36,998 nucleotides of DNA from Rhodospirillaceae bacterium (lineage in GTDB: Bacteria > Pseudomonadota > Alphaproteobacteria > Rhodospirillales > JABHCV01), in assembly GCA_014382375.1 (NCBI GenBank), contig JACNJU010000154.1, forward strand, positions 1-36,998, in the 5' to 3' direction. Under the pieces are notes generated by a model that had not been told where the DNA came from, did no database searches, and saw nothing but the letters and a program-made list of their open reading frames with translations. The position numbers and the translations under genes were made by a program. Positions 7,709-18,836 of this stretch are shown here, in pieces. Position 1 is the stretch's first letter, and each line of letters opens with the position of its first letter.

Positions 7709-9711
7709 ATGGGCCCACCGTCCTTAGCGCCCGCCGCCCGCTGGCCGTCAATCCGTGGCTCGTGGCCTGGGCCGTGGCGTTGGGACTGGTCGTCGTTGTC
7801 AGCCTGATTGGTAAGGATACGCTGCCCTGGGCTTTCAAGTTTCCCCGTCAATGGGTGATCCCGTTGAGTGTATGGATCAGCGATTTTACAAAATGGCTGC
7901 TCAATGACTTTGATCTCGGACTGTTTACTTTTAAGGAACTGACCCGCTCTATCGCCTGGGTTATTGAACAACCTTACTGGCTGGTCAGAAGTTTACTGTC
8001 GACGGGCTTCCTGCAGGGCCGTGGCTCGGACGCGGTTCTGGTTTTCCCGCGGCTGTCGTGGGTGGCCGTCATTTTCATCATTACCATGATGGGATACTAC
8101 GCCAAAGACTGGAAACTGGCGCTGCTTGTCGGGGTTTGCTTTCTCTATCTCGCCGTCTTCGGGCAATGGGACAGCGCCATGGCGACATTATCGTCGATCA
8201 TTATTGCGGTGCCGTTCGGTGTCATGGGTGGATTGTTGCTTGGCATTGCAGGTTTTCGCTCACCCCGCCTTGAACTGATTATCCGCCCGATCCTTGATCT
8301 GATGCAGACGGTGCCGGTGTTCGCTTATCTGGTGCCGATTCTGATCCTGTTCGGATTTGGCCCTGTCTCGGCGATGATCGCGACGATTATTTATGCACTG
8401 CCGCCAATGGTGCGGATCACCATGCTGGGGCTCCGGCAGGTGCCATCGGAAATTACGGAATTCGGTTCCATGGCTGGTTGCAGTCCCCTTCAGCTATTAT
8501 GGAAGGTGCAAATCCCGGCGGCTAAAACAACCCTGATGGTTGGTGTGAACCAGGTTGTCATGATGTCGTTGAACATGGTTATTATCGCCTCCATGATCGG
8601 CGCCGGGGGACTTGGTTTTGATGTCCTCAGCGCGCTTCGCCGCCTGAAGATCGGCGAGGGCGTGGAGGCCGGGTTTGCGATCACATTACTGGCCATTGCT
8701 CTTGATCGCTTAAGCCAGGCTTACGCTCACCGCCCGCCACCCATGCACGGGGCTGCGCGTCAGGGATTTATTCGCCGCAACCCGAATTTGGTTCTGGCCG
8801 TCTTTATTATCGCCGTGACATGGATGGTCGGGACTGTGATGACGTCCATGCAGACCTTTCCGGAAGCCTGGCAAATAACCACTGGTGCCTTTTGGGGCGA
8901 CCTGGTCCGGGCGATTAATATCAATTATTTCGACCAGCTCGACAGTTTCAAGAATTTCCTTCTGTTGAACTTGATGATTCCGTTCAAGCGTTTCCTGCTT
9001 GGCTTACCGTGGGTCACGGTTGTTGGGCTGGTGGGGTTGGCCGGTTGGCAGCTGGGCGGCTGGCGGTTGTCGCTGCTGACCGGGTCGCTGGCGCTGTTTA
9101 TTGCGATCGTCGGACTTTGGCCAAAATCGATGGTTACCGTTTATTTGTGTGGAATTTCGGTTTTGATCGCCTGTCTTATCGGTATTCCTATCGGCGTTGC
9201 AGCCTCCCGAAATGATCGCCTGCACCGAATTGTTCAGGCGATTATCGACACCCTGCAAACCCTGCCGTCATTCGTTTACCTGATGCCGGTGGTGATGCTG
9301 TTCCGGGTTGGCGACTTTTCCGCCATGCTTGCCGTTATCGCCTACGCACTGGTACCGGCGATCCGCTATACCGATCACGGATTGCGACAGGTTCCGGCCC
9401 ATTTGATCGAGGCCGCCCGGGCCACCGGTTGCACCCGTCGCCAGATATTGTGGAAGGTTCAGATGCCACTGGCGCTACCGGAAATCATGCTTGGTGTAAA
9501 CCAGACCATTATGATGGCGCTTTCAATGCTGGTCATTACGGCCCTGGTCGGGACCCGCGATCTTGGTCAGGAAGTTTATATTGCCCTGACCAAGGCTGAT
9601 ACCGGGCGCGGCCTTGTCGCCGGTGTCTGTGTCGCCTTCATCGCCATTATATCCGATCGCCTGATCAGCGCCTGGAGCAACCGGCGCAAGGCCGAATTGG
9701 GTTTGGAGTAG
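7705..9711 (+). CDS. Double-length ABC permease, glycine betaine/choline type (ProW-ProW fusion)
   Basis: A 668-residue inner-membrane protein holding two complete permease domains in tandem. Most ProW/OpuAB/ChoW permeases are about 280-350 residues and work as dimers; here both halves are on one chain. Each half has the binding-protein-dependent permease signature. The first has ILDLMQTVPVFAYLVPILILF, then LGLRQVPSEITEFGSMAGCS and ALRRLKIGEGVEAG. The second has IIDTLQTLPSFVYLMPVVMLF, then HGLRQVPAHLIEAARATGCT and ALTKADTGRGLVAG. About a dozen or more hydrophobic segments are visible. The two halves differ throughout, so the duplication or fusion is old. It overlaps the ATPase gene by 4 bases and is followed 24 bases later by the kinase-like gene. 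Confidence 0.9.
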   Translation: MNGPTVLSARRPLAVNPWLVAWAVALGLVVVVSLIGKDTLPWAFKFPRQWVIPLSVWISDFTKWLLNDFDLGLFTFKELTRSIAWVIEQPYWLVRSLLSTGFLQGRGSDAVLVFPRLSWVAVIFIITMMGYYAKDWKLALLVGVCFLYLAVFGQWDSAMATLSSIIIAVPFGVMGGLLLGIAGFRSPRLELIIRPILDLMQTVPVFAYLVPILILFGFGPVSAMIATIIYALPPMVRITMLGLRQVPSEITEFGSMAGCSPLQLLWKVQIPAAKTTLMVGVNQVVMMSLNMVIIASMIGAGGLGFDVLSALRRLKIGEGVEAGFAITLLAIALDRLSQAYAHRPPPMHGAARQGFIRRNPNLVLAVFIIAVTWMVGTVMTSMQTFPEAWQITTGAFWGDLVRAININYFDQLDSFKNFLLLNLMIPFKRFLLGLPWVTVVGLVGLAGWQLGGWRLSLLTGSLALFIAIVGLWPKSMVTVYLCGISVLIACLIGIPIGVAASRNDRLHRIVQAIIDTLQTLPSFVYLMPVVMLFRVGDFSAMLAVIAYALVPAIRYTDHGLRQVPAHLIEAARATGCTRRQILWKVQMPLALPEIMLGVNQTIMMALSMLVITALVGTRDLGQEVYIALTKADTGRGLVAGVCVAFIAIISDRLISAWSNRRKAELGLE

Positions 9712-9735
9712 GACTATTTTCGAAAGGTTAATGAC

Positions 9736-10653
9736 ATGGATGTTGACGTAACAGATACCCTTCTGGGCACCGGATTGTTTGCAGGCAAAAAGGCCGAAGA
9801 TTTCAGCTTTGAGAGGCTTGGCGGCCTGACCAACAGGAATTTCAGGGTTATGGTTGGCGGTGAAAGTTTCATGTTGCGGATCGCCGGGGCGGGCACCGAT
9901 GAATACATCGACCGTAAGGCCGAAGAAGTTTGCGCCTACGTCACAGCCAGGGCAGGTGTCAACGCCGAGGTGCTGTTCTTCGACGCTTCAAGCGGCGTCC
10001 AGCTGACCCGCTACATCGAGGGCGCAAAAACCATGAATACTGCCTTGTTCAAGGATCTGGGGGCCGTCGCGCGGGCCGGACAGGCGTTCAGAAAGGTTCA
10101 TGATTGCGGCGACAGTTTTTCCACCGAATTCAATATCTTCACAATGATGGATGAATACCTGGCCATGCTACGCGAAAAAGACGCCTGGATTCCCGATCAT
10201 TATGAAAAGACCCAGGCCGAGGCCGAAGCGGTGCGTGCCGCCCTGGCCGCAAATCCGGCCCCGTTGGTGCCGTGTCACTGCGACCCGCTGGCCGAAAACT
10301 TTCTCGACACCGGCGAGCGCATGTTTGTCATCGACTGGGAATATTCCGGCAATAATGACGGCATGTGGGATTTGGGAGACCTGTCGGTGGAGGCCGAATT
10401 TGACGCCCGCCAGGATGAGGCCCTGCTGGAAGCATACTTCGGCGGCGCAGTCCCGCCCGACAAGCGCGCCCGCATGATCATGTACAAGGCCATGTGCGAT
10501 TTGTTGTGGACTTTGTGGGGGGCGATTCAGTTCGCCAACGACAACCCTGCCGAAGATTTCAGAGCCTACGCCGAAGGCCGCTTTGAGAATTGCAAAAAGC
10601 TGATGGCGTCAGATGAATTCAATGTGCAACGATCAATTTTGCTCGAGACTTGA
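9736..10653 (+). CDS. Choline/ethanolamine kinase-like phosphotransferase
   Basis: A 305-residue cytoplasmic protein of the choline kinase / LicA / aminoglycoside-phosphotransferase fold. An N-terminal nucleotide-binding part contains GGLTNRNFRV (29-38). The catalytic Brenner-type loop is HCDPLAEN (181-188), with the catalytic Asp183, and the metal-binding motif is VIDWEYSGNNDGMWDLGDLS (198-217), typical of choline kinases. The expected reaction is ATP-dependent phosphorylation of choline or a related amino alcohol. It is the last gene of the transporter operon, 24 bases after the permease, which suggests imported choline is trapped as phosphocholine, perhaps for lipid head groups. Ethanolamine or another small alcohol cannot be excluded. 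A strong terminator follows directly. Confidence 0.85.
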   Translation: MDVDVTDTLLGTGLFAGKKAEDFSFERLGGLTNRNFRVMVGGESFMLRIAGAGTDEYIDRKAEEVCAYVTARAGVNAEVLFFDASSGVQLTRYIEGAKTMNTALFKDLGAVARAGQAFRKVHDCGDSFSTEFNIFTMMDEYLAMLREKDAWIPDHYEKTQAEAEAVRAALAANPAPLVPCHCDPLAENFLDTGERMFVIDWEYSGNNDGMWDLGDLSVEAEFDARQDEALLEAYFGGAVPPDKRARMIMYKAMCDLLWTLWGAIQFANDNPAEDFRAYAEGRFENCKKLMASDEFNVQRSILLET

Positions 10654-10661
10654 GGGATCAT

Positions 10662-10695
10662 AAAAACGGCGACACCAAATAGTGCCGCCGTTTTT
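10662..10695. terminator. Bidirectional intrinsic terminator
   Basis: AAAAACGGCG (10662-10671) pairs with CGCCGTTTTT (10686-10695), with one A-C mismatch and a further CAC/GTG extension inside. The stem carries T-runs on both strands. It lies between the convergent choline-kinase-like gene and acs and should stop both transcripts. Confidence 0.85.
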
Positions 10696-10714
10696 GTTTG
10701 AAGGTACAGAACCT

Positions 10715-12655
<1,941 letters not shown>

Positions 12656-12775
12656 AGCTGTTTGCCTCTCTGAAATTGAGCCACCGTCCCGGCGTTGCCC
12701 AGGAAAATCATTTTATTCGGTGTAATGTGACAGCGATTATCCCAAAAACGGCGCGGGAAACAAGGGGCGAAATCA

Positions 12776-13111
12776 TTAAGCCAGATAAATAATCCCATCC
12801 AGAATGTCGATTGCCACTTCGCTCAGGCTCTGTTCGGCGCAAGGGCCGGAGACGCAGTAACCGTCCTCGATCCTGAAAAGCGCACCGTGGGTGGAGCACA
12901 GGATCATCGATTTATCCGGATTGAGGAACCGCCCGGGGGCAAAATCCAGCGGCGTTCCGATGTGCGGACAACTGTTCAGGTAGACGAAGGCGCTCGCTCC
13001 TTTACGGACAACGATATAGCTATTCATCTTGCCATCTGTTTCGGCAAAGAAACCGCCGGAATTGCCGTCTTCGACCTCGTTTAGGCTGCAAAGCTTGATA
13101 GACCCGCTCAT
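12776..13111 (-). CDS. Small Rieske-type [2Fe-2S] protein
   Basis: A 111-residue soluble protein with one Rieske cluster site: Cys48-Pro-His50 in NSCPHIGTPL and Cys72-x-x-His75 in ILCSTHGALF. This spacing matches the ferredoxin-like Rieske proteins of dioxygenase or nitrite-reductase small-subunit type, not the membrane cytochrome bc1 subunit, because no transmembrane segment is present. It is probably an electron carrier, but its partner is not visible here. Its ATG (13111) is separated by a single base from the TAA of yciI (13113-13115), so the two are almost certainly translated together. Longer upstream frames belong to yciI antisense-frame reading and are rejected. Confidence 0.85.
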   Translation of the reverse strand: MSGSIKLCSLNEVEDGNSGGFFAETDGKMNSYIVVRKGASAFVYLNSCPHIGTPLDFAPGRFLNPDKSMILCSTHGALFRIEDGYCVSGPCAEQSLSEVAIDILDGIIYLA

Positions 13112-13112
13112 T

Positions 13113-13400
13113 TTAGGACAAGGGCTCGAACACCTGTTTCCAGGGCTTGATGACGACGCTTTCAAAAAGCCCGGCCTGGGCGTACGGGTCGGCTGCTGCG
13201 AACGCATCGACGGCGGCGCGGTCAGGCAAATCAACAATCAGCAGCGAGCCGTTCATGCCCTCGCCGTCATCGGTAAGGGTGGGCCCGGCGGTATAGATGG
13301 TGTCCCGGCGGGCTTTTAAGAAGTCGACATGGGCGGGTCGGTTGTCGGCGCGAACCTGGGCTGCGCCCGGTTTGTCGGTGCAATGGATGATGAAATGCAT
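13113..13400 (-). CDS. yciI: YciI family protein
   Basis: A 95-residue protein of the YciI/YCII family (dimeric alpha+beta barrel related to ferredoxin-like folds). Typical features are the start MHFIIHCTDKPGA, RPAHVDFLKA with the conserved histidine, the TAGPTLTDDG turn, and FAAADPYAQAGLFESVVIKPW. The conserved His/Asp pair suggests an active site, but no general function is agreed. It is third in the tsaD-gpsA-yciI-Rieske series, an order common in alphaproteobacteria; it follows gpsA by 35 bases. Confidence 0.9.
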   Translation of the reverse strand: MHFIIHCTDKPGAAQVRADNRPAHVDFLKARRDTIYTAGPTLTDDGEGMNGSLLIVDLPDRAAVDAFAAADPYAQAGLFESVVIKPWKQVFEPLS

Positions 13401-13435
13401 GTCAGAAATCGTCCTTGTTTTAAGAAGTTGAATTT

Positions 13436-14446
13436 TTATCCCAGCGGATCTTCAGCACCGACCGGTCTTGCAAGTAAGCCTTTGATGGTCGCCTCAATAT
13501 CGGCACCCTTGTTAAGAATTTGATCCATGGCGGTGCATAAGGGTGCGTCGACGTTCAGGCTTTTGGCCAGCCGTACGGTTGATGAGGCGGTAAACACCCC
13601 TTCGGTTACCGAAGAGCGCTCGCCAAGAACGTCTTCCAGAGAACGACCCGCACCAAGAGCGACGCCAAGGGAAAAATTCCGTGATTGCATGGCGTTGCAG
13701 GTCAGGGTCAGGTCACCGACACCCGACAGCCCGACCAGTGTTTCCGGCGATGCGCCTTTGGCCGTTGCCAGGCGGGCAATTTCGGCAAGCCCGCGGGTGA
13801 TGAAGGCGGCGCGGGCGTTGTCGCCAAGCCCGCGGCCTTCAATAATGCCACAGCCGATGGCCAGAACATTCTTGATCGCCCCGCCAAGTTCGACGCCGAC
13901 CACATCATCACTGCGGTAAGCGCGAAACGTCGGTGTTCCCATGGCCGTGACCAGTGCCGCCGCCTGATCTGGATCTTTTGACGCCAGGGTGACGGCTGTC
14001 GGCAAACCGTGGGCAACCTCAATGGCGAAGGTGGGACCGGACAAGACGGCCAGGGTAACGCCGGGCAGCGTTTCGGCGCAAACCTCGCTCAACAAGGCAC
14101 CGGTTTTCTGCTCGATGCCCTTGGCGCAGATGACGGCAGGCACCCCGTCACGCCACGAGGTGGCCATTTCAGTTGTTGCGGCGCGCAGGAATTGCGCCGG
14201 CATGACCAGCAGGACGGCATCACAGGCGGTGATATCCTCAAAGTTGGTGGTCGCCCGGATTTCCTTATCCAGTTTGATGCCCGGTAAAAAGCGGCAGTTT
14301 TCGTGGACGCTGTTGATTGCCTCCACCACATCGGCCTCGTGAGCCTGAATAACCACATCGCGCCCGGCCCGTCTGGCGGTGGCGGCAAGGGCCGTGCCCC
14401 AGGCCCCGGCTCCGGCAATGCCTATTTTCTGGATCGTCTTGTTCAT
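13436..14446 (-). CDS. gpsA: Glycerol-3-phosphate dehydrogenase [NAD(P)+]
   Basis: GpsA reduces dihydroxyacetone phosphate to sn-glycerol 3-phosphate, the backbone for phospholipids. The 336-residue protein opens with the dinucleotide-binding motif GIAGAGAWGTALA (residues 9-21), followed by VICAKGIE, VLSGPTFAIEV, the substrate-site ELGGAIKNVLAIGCGI with its conserved lysine, and LSGVGDLTLTCNAMQSRNF. The start at 14446 is ATG. It lies 57 bases downstream of tsaD, and the two are probably co-transcribed. Confidence 0.96.
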   Translation of the reverse strand: MNKTIQKIGIAGAGAWGTALAATARRAGRDVVIQAHEADVVEAINSVHENCRFLPGIKLDKEIRATTNFEDITACDAVLLVMPAQFLRAATTEMATSWRDGVPAVICAKGIEQKTGALLSEVCAETLPGVTLAVLSGPTFAIEVAHGLPTAVTLASKDPDQAAALVTAMGTPTFRAYRSDDVVGVELGGAIKNVLAIGCGIIEGRGLGDNARAAFITRGLAEIARLATAKGASPETLVGLSGVGDLTLTCNAMQSRNFSLGVALGAGRSLEDVLGERSSVTEGVFTASSTVRLAKSLNVDAPLCTAMDQILNKGADIEATIKGLLARPVGAEDPLG

Positions 14447-14503
14447 GGGAATGTTATGCCCTGTCGCCAGATCTCATTCAAGCCTTGGTGCCCTGGCACC
14501 TGA

Positions 14504-15580
14504 TCAAGCCTTGGCTCCGGCAAAGGCGGCACTGGGGGCGTCCGGGTCGAGCGGCCAGCGGGGGCGCGGGCGGAAATCAAGGCCGTCTTCGGCGGCGCCT
14601 GGCCCCGACGCCGTGATCCGCTCAATGGCCGCCCAGGCGATCATCGCCGCGTTATCGGTGCACAGACTGGCCGGGGGCGCGACCAGCGGGATTGCTTGTT
14701 TGTCGGCCAGCTTTTGCAGCCTTTGGCGTATTGACTGATTGGCCGCGACGCCACCGGCGATGACCAGGGCGTTGCATTTGTCGTGTTCCTGAAGAAAGCG
14801 GTCAATGGCGTGAGCGGTGCGGTCGGCCAGCACGTCACCCGCGGCGGCCTGAAATCCGGCGCACAGATCGGCGATATCCCGCTCCTCAAACGGACCTTCG
14901 GGCAAGGCCATGGCGGCGTGGCGGACCGCCGTCTTCAGGCCGGAAAAGGAAAAATCACATCCGGGACGGCCTTTCATCGGTCGCGGAAGGGCAAAACGGC
15001 TGGCCTCACCATGCTTTGCCGCAGCCTCAACGGCCGGGCCACCGGGATAACCCAGGCCAAGCATTTTTGCCGTCTTGTCGAAAGCTTCACCCAGCGCGTC
15101 GTCAATGGTGGTGCCAAGGCGCTTGTAGTGTCCGGGCCCTTCGACGCTTAAAAGCTGGCAATGGCCACCGGAGACAAGCAACAGCAAGTATGGGAATTCA
15201 ACCCTGTTTGTTGCCTCCAGGCGGGCGCTCAGGGCGTGGCCTTCAAGATGGTTGATGGCGATAAAGGGAAGTTTTTGGGCCACCGCAATAGCCTTGGCCG
15301 TCATCACGCCGACGATGACGCCACCGATCAGGCCGGGTCCACCGGTCGCGGCAACCGCCTCCAGCTGGTCAAAACCGGTTCCGGCCTTGCTCATTGTTTC
15401 GCCGACCAGCCGGTCGATGTGCTCAAGGTGGGCGCGGGCCGCGACCTCTGGCACGACGCCGCCGTAGGGGCGGTGCTCGTCCAGCTGCGAGAGAACCGTT
15501 TCGGCCAATATTTCGCCCGTATCCGTGACCACGGCGGCGGCGGTTTCGTCACAACTTGTTTCGATACCCAGTACGATCAT
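14504..15580 (-). CDS. tsaD: tRNA N6-adenosine threonylcarbamoyltransferase TsaD
   Basis: TsaD (Gcp/YgjD) transfers threonylcarbamoyl to A37 of ANN-decoding tRNAs, working with TsaB, TsaE and the TsaC product. The 358-residue protein has the start [18 protein letters not shown], the metal-binding [10 protein letters not shown] with His111 and His115, [32 protein letters not shown] and VAGGVAAN-type motifs (here [10 protein letters not shown]). It ends ...GAKA. It is divergent from hemC across 208 bases rich in inverted repeats. An 11-base copy of its 3' end lies just beyond its stop codon. Confidence 0.96.
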   Translation of the reverse strand: MIVLGIETSCDETAAAVVTDTGEILAETVLSQLDEHRPYGGVVPEVAARAHLEHIDRLVGETMSKAGTGFDQLEAVAATGGPGLIGGVIVGVMTAKAIAVAQKLPFIAINHLEGHALSARLEATNRVEFPYLLLLVSGGHCQLLSVEGPGHYKRLGTTIDDALGEAFDKTAKMLGLGYPGGPAVEAAAKHGEASRFALPRPMKGRPGCDFSFSGLKTAVRHAAMALPEGPFEERDIADLCAGFQAAAGDVLADRTAHAIDRFLQEHDKCNALVIAGGVAANQSIRQRLQKLADKQAIPLVAPPASLCTDNAAMIAWAAIERITASGPGAAEDGLDFRPRPRWPLDPDAPSAAFAGAKA

Positions 15581-16715
<1,135 letters not shown>

Positions 16716-16724
16716 CAGATTGCC

Positions 16725-17444
16725 ATGCGGTTGATGATCACCCGTCCGCTGGAAGACGCCGAGCCGCTGGCGGCAGAGCTTGCTGCCCTGGGCGTCGAAA
16801 CAGTGATCGAGCCTCTGCTGAGTATTGAACTGACGGCTGCTGACATCCCGGACTTAACCGGCGTTCAGGGCCTGTTGCTGACCAGCGCCAACGGCGTACG
16901 GGCCTTCGCTGCCCTTTCACCGGAGCGCCACTTGCCGGTCTACGCCGTTGGCGACGCCACTGCGCGGACGGCCTTGCAGGCGGGCTTTGAAAAAGTCACA
17001 AGTGCCGCCGGTGATGTCACCGCCCTGGCCGAATTGGTTCAGCAGAAATGCCAACCTGGGGACGGTGTCCTGCTACACGTCGCGGGCTCGAAAGTGGCGG
17101 GGGACCTGGCCGCAATGCTGGCGCTGAGCGGCTATCAGTATCACCGCGTTCAGCTTTACCATGCCAGCAAGGCGACATCCCTGTCCCCGGGTGGCCTTGA
17201 CGCCCTTAAAAAGGGCGACATTGACGGGGTTGTCCTGTACTCCCCGCGCACCGCAGGCAGTTTCGTTGATTTATTAGAAAAGGCGGGTGCCGCAGATTGT
17301 GCAAAACAGCTCAATGTGTATTGTTTGAGTGATGCCGTTGCCGCCCGTGCGGGGGCGCTCGGCTGGGCCCGGATGGTTGTTGCGGCATCCCCGGATCAGG
17401 TGGCGCTGATAAAAAGCGTCAGGGAAATGATCCCGCAACGTTGA
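16725..17444 (+). CDS. hemD: Uroporphyrinogen-III synthase
   Basis: HemD closes hydroxymethylbilane to uroporphyrinogen III with inversion of ring D. The sequence is poorly conserved in this family, but the start MRLMITRPLEDAEPLAAELA, the LLLTSANGVRAF motif, VYAVGDATA, and VVLYSPRTAGSFVDLL are characteristic of its two-lobed fold. The length of 239 residues is usual. It sits 9 bases after hemC and ahead of the mitofilin-like gene. CCTGAT-atc-ATCAGG (17469-17483) makes a small hairpin in the 66-base gap that follows. Confidence 0.92.
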   Translation: MRLMITRPLEDAEPLAAELAALGVETVIEPLLSIELTAADIPDLTGVQGLLLTSANGVRAFAALSPERHLPVYAVGDATARTALQAGFEKVTSAAGDVTALAELVQQKCQPGDGVLLHVAGSKVAGDLAAMLALSGYQYHRVQLYHASKATSLSPGGLDALKKGDIDGVVLYSPRTAGSFVDLLEKAGAADCAKQLNVYCLSDAVAARAGALGWARMVVAASPDQVALIKSVREMIPQR

Positions 17445-17510
17445 TTTATCTAAACCGCAACGAAGACACCTGATATCATCAGGGATCAGAATTTTGATAA
17501 GGACGGGTGT

Positions 17511-18818
17511 GTGAGCGATAAGATCAAAAAAGAAAAGAAGGAAGGCAAGGCGGGCGTAAAGTCGCCTGCGAAGTCGAGACCCGCCGCCAAAACAGCGCCG
17601 CCAGCCGCCGCAAAAAAAACAGCGACGCCTGAACAGCCCGAAAAGCCATTGATAACCTCTAACTCTGAGGAAACCGGTATTTCGCGTTCCCTCTTTAGCC
17701 TGTTGCTGGTTGCGGTTTTGATCGGCGGCGGCTTTGCAACGCAACCCCTGTGGTCGCCTTATGTTGTTGATTACTTGCCGGGCCTGAAAAATTCCAATGG
17801 GCAGAAATTGTCCGAAGATACCCTGTCGGACCGTCTGGGCGAGATTGAAAAGGAAGTGGAACAGGTCCGAAAAGGCGGCGAAGCCATTGCCGATCTTGAA
17901 CGCGAACGTGGTCAGATGAATCAATCCTTTGAAGGGGTTATGGCGCGGATTCTGGAGTTGGAAAAACAAATCGATTATGTCCGCGGCATGTTGCAGGCAA
18001 CCTCGCCGCCGTCCGACGCAGTGGAAACCAACGAATCCCTGCAACGCTTAAGCTCGCGCATGAACAAGCTTGAAACAAGCGGCGAGACAGTCAATGTGGT
18101 TATGGAACGGTTGGCCAAACTGGAACAAGCCATGGCCGACAGTGGTTCCAATGCCAACAATTCTGCCGAGCAACTTTCCCAGATCATGGCAGGTATTTCC
18201 GAACGCCTTGGCAGTCTTGAAACCGGGGTCGCACAGTCAAGCGCTGGCGATGCCGCAGCCAATGCCCTTGCCCAAAAACAGGTGCAGGCCCAGACATTGG
18301 TGCTGGCGGTTGGCCATCTGCGTGAAACCCTGCGTAGCAGCGCGCCTTTTGCTCCGGCCCTGGACGCGCTTAAGGCGCTGGCCCAGGGCGATCCTGACAT
18401 CATGCGCGGGGTCAAGGAGCTTGCGCCTTATGGAAAAACCGGTATTGCCACAATGGACTCGCTGCGCCGGGAGTATATCTCTGCCGCAGACGCCATTGCG
18501 GCAGCGGCACCACCCTCCGTCTCGTCCGAAGATGTGCTGGGTGGTGTTCTAACGACGATAAAGTCGCTGGTGTCCGTCCGTAAGGAAGGAGGGCTGGACT
18601 CCATTGATGCCAACGCAAGTCCTGCGACAAAGGCCAGGGCGCGCCTTGATGAGGGTGATTTGGAGGGTGCCGTGGCGATCCTGTCGGAACTTGTCGGACC
18701 GCAAGCAAGTGCTGCCGCCCCCTGGTTAGAGCGTGCCCGGGCCCGCCTGATGGCCGAAACGGCGCTGTCGAGACTGCATGTCTTTGTCGTCTCGCTGCTT
18801 GCCCCGGTCAATAATTAG
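17511..18818 (+). CDS. Alphaproteobacterial mitofilin (Mic60) homologue
   Basis: A 435-residue protein with the architecture of alpha-Mic60. It has a charged Lys/Ala/Pro-rich cytoplasmic N-terminus (1-56), one transmembrane segment (about 59-76), a long coiled coil (about 95-230, rich in Glu/Leu/Gln heptads such as LSDRLGEIEKEVEQVRKGGE), and a helical C-terminal domain (about 330-435) corresponding to the mitofilin signature region. In mitochondria Mic60 shapes crista junctions; bacterial homologues are linked to intracytoplasmic membranes and envelope contacts. The position between hemD and hemY is the known genomic context of this family in alphaproteobacteria and supports the call. The start is GTG at 17511, with AAGGACGG a few bases before it. 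Confidence 0.85.
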   Translation: MSDKIKKEKKEGKAGVKSPAKSRPAAKTAPPAAAKKTATPEQPEKPLITSNSEETGISRSLFSLLLVAVLIGGGFATQPLWSPYVVDYLPGLKNSNGQKLSEDTLSDRLGEIEKEVEQVRKGGEAIADLERERGQMNQSFEGVMARILELEKQIDYVRGMLQATSPPSDAVETNESLQRLSSRMNKLETSGETVNVVMERLAKLEQAMADSGSNANNSAEQLSQIMAGISERLGSLETGVAQSSAGDAAANALAQKQVQAQTLVLAVGHLRETLRSSAPFAPALDALKALAQGDPDIMRGVKELAPYGKTGIATMDSLRREYISAADAIAAAAPPSVSSEDVLGGVLTTIKSLVSVRKEGGLDSIDANASPATKARARLDEGDLEGAVAILSELVGPQASAAAPWLERARARLMAETALSRLHVFVVSLLAPVNN

Positions 18819-18836
18819 GCGAAGGGAATAACACAT

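Noticed and set aside
17274-18044. 256-codon minus-strand frame under hemD and the mitofilin gene
   Set aside because: Low-complexity Phe/Arg/Gly translation typical of antisense reading; both plus-strand genes are firm.
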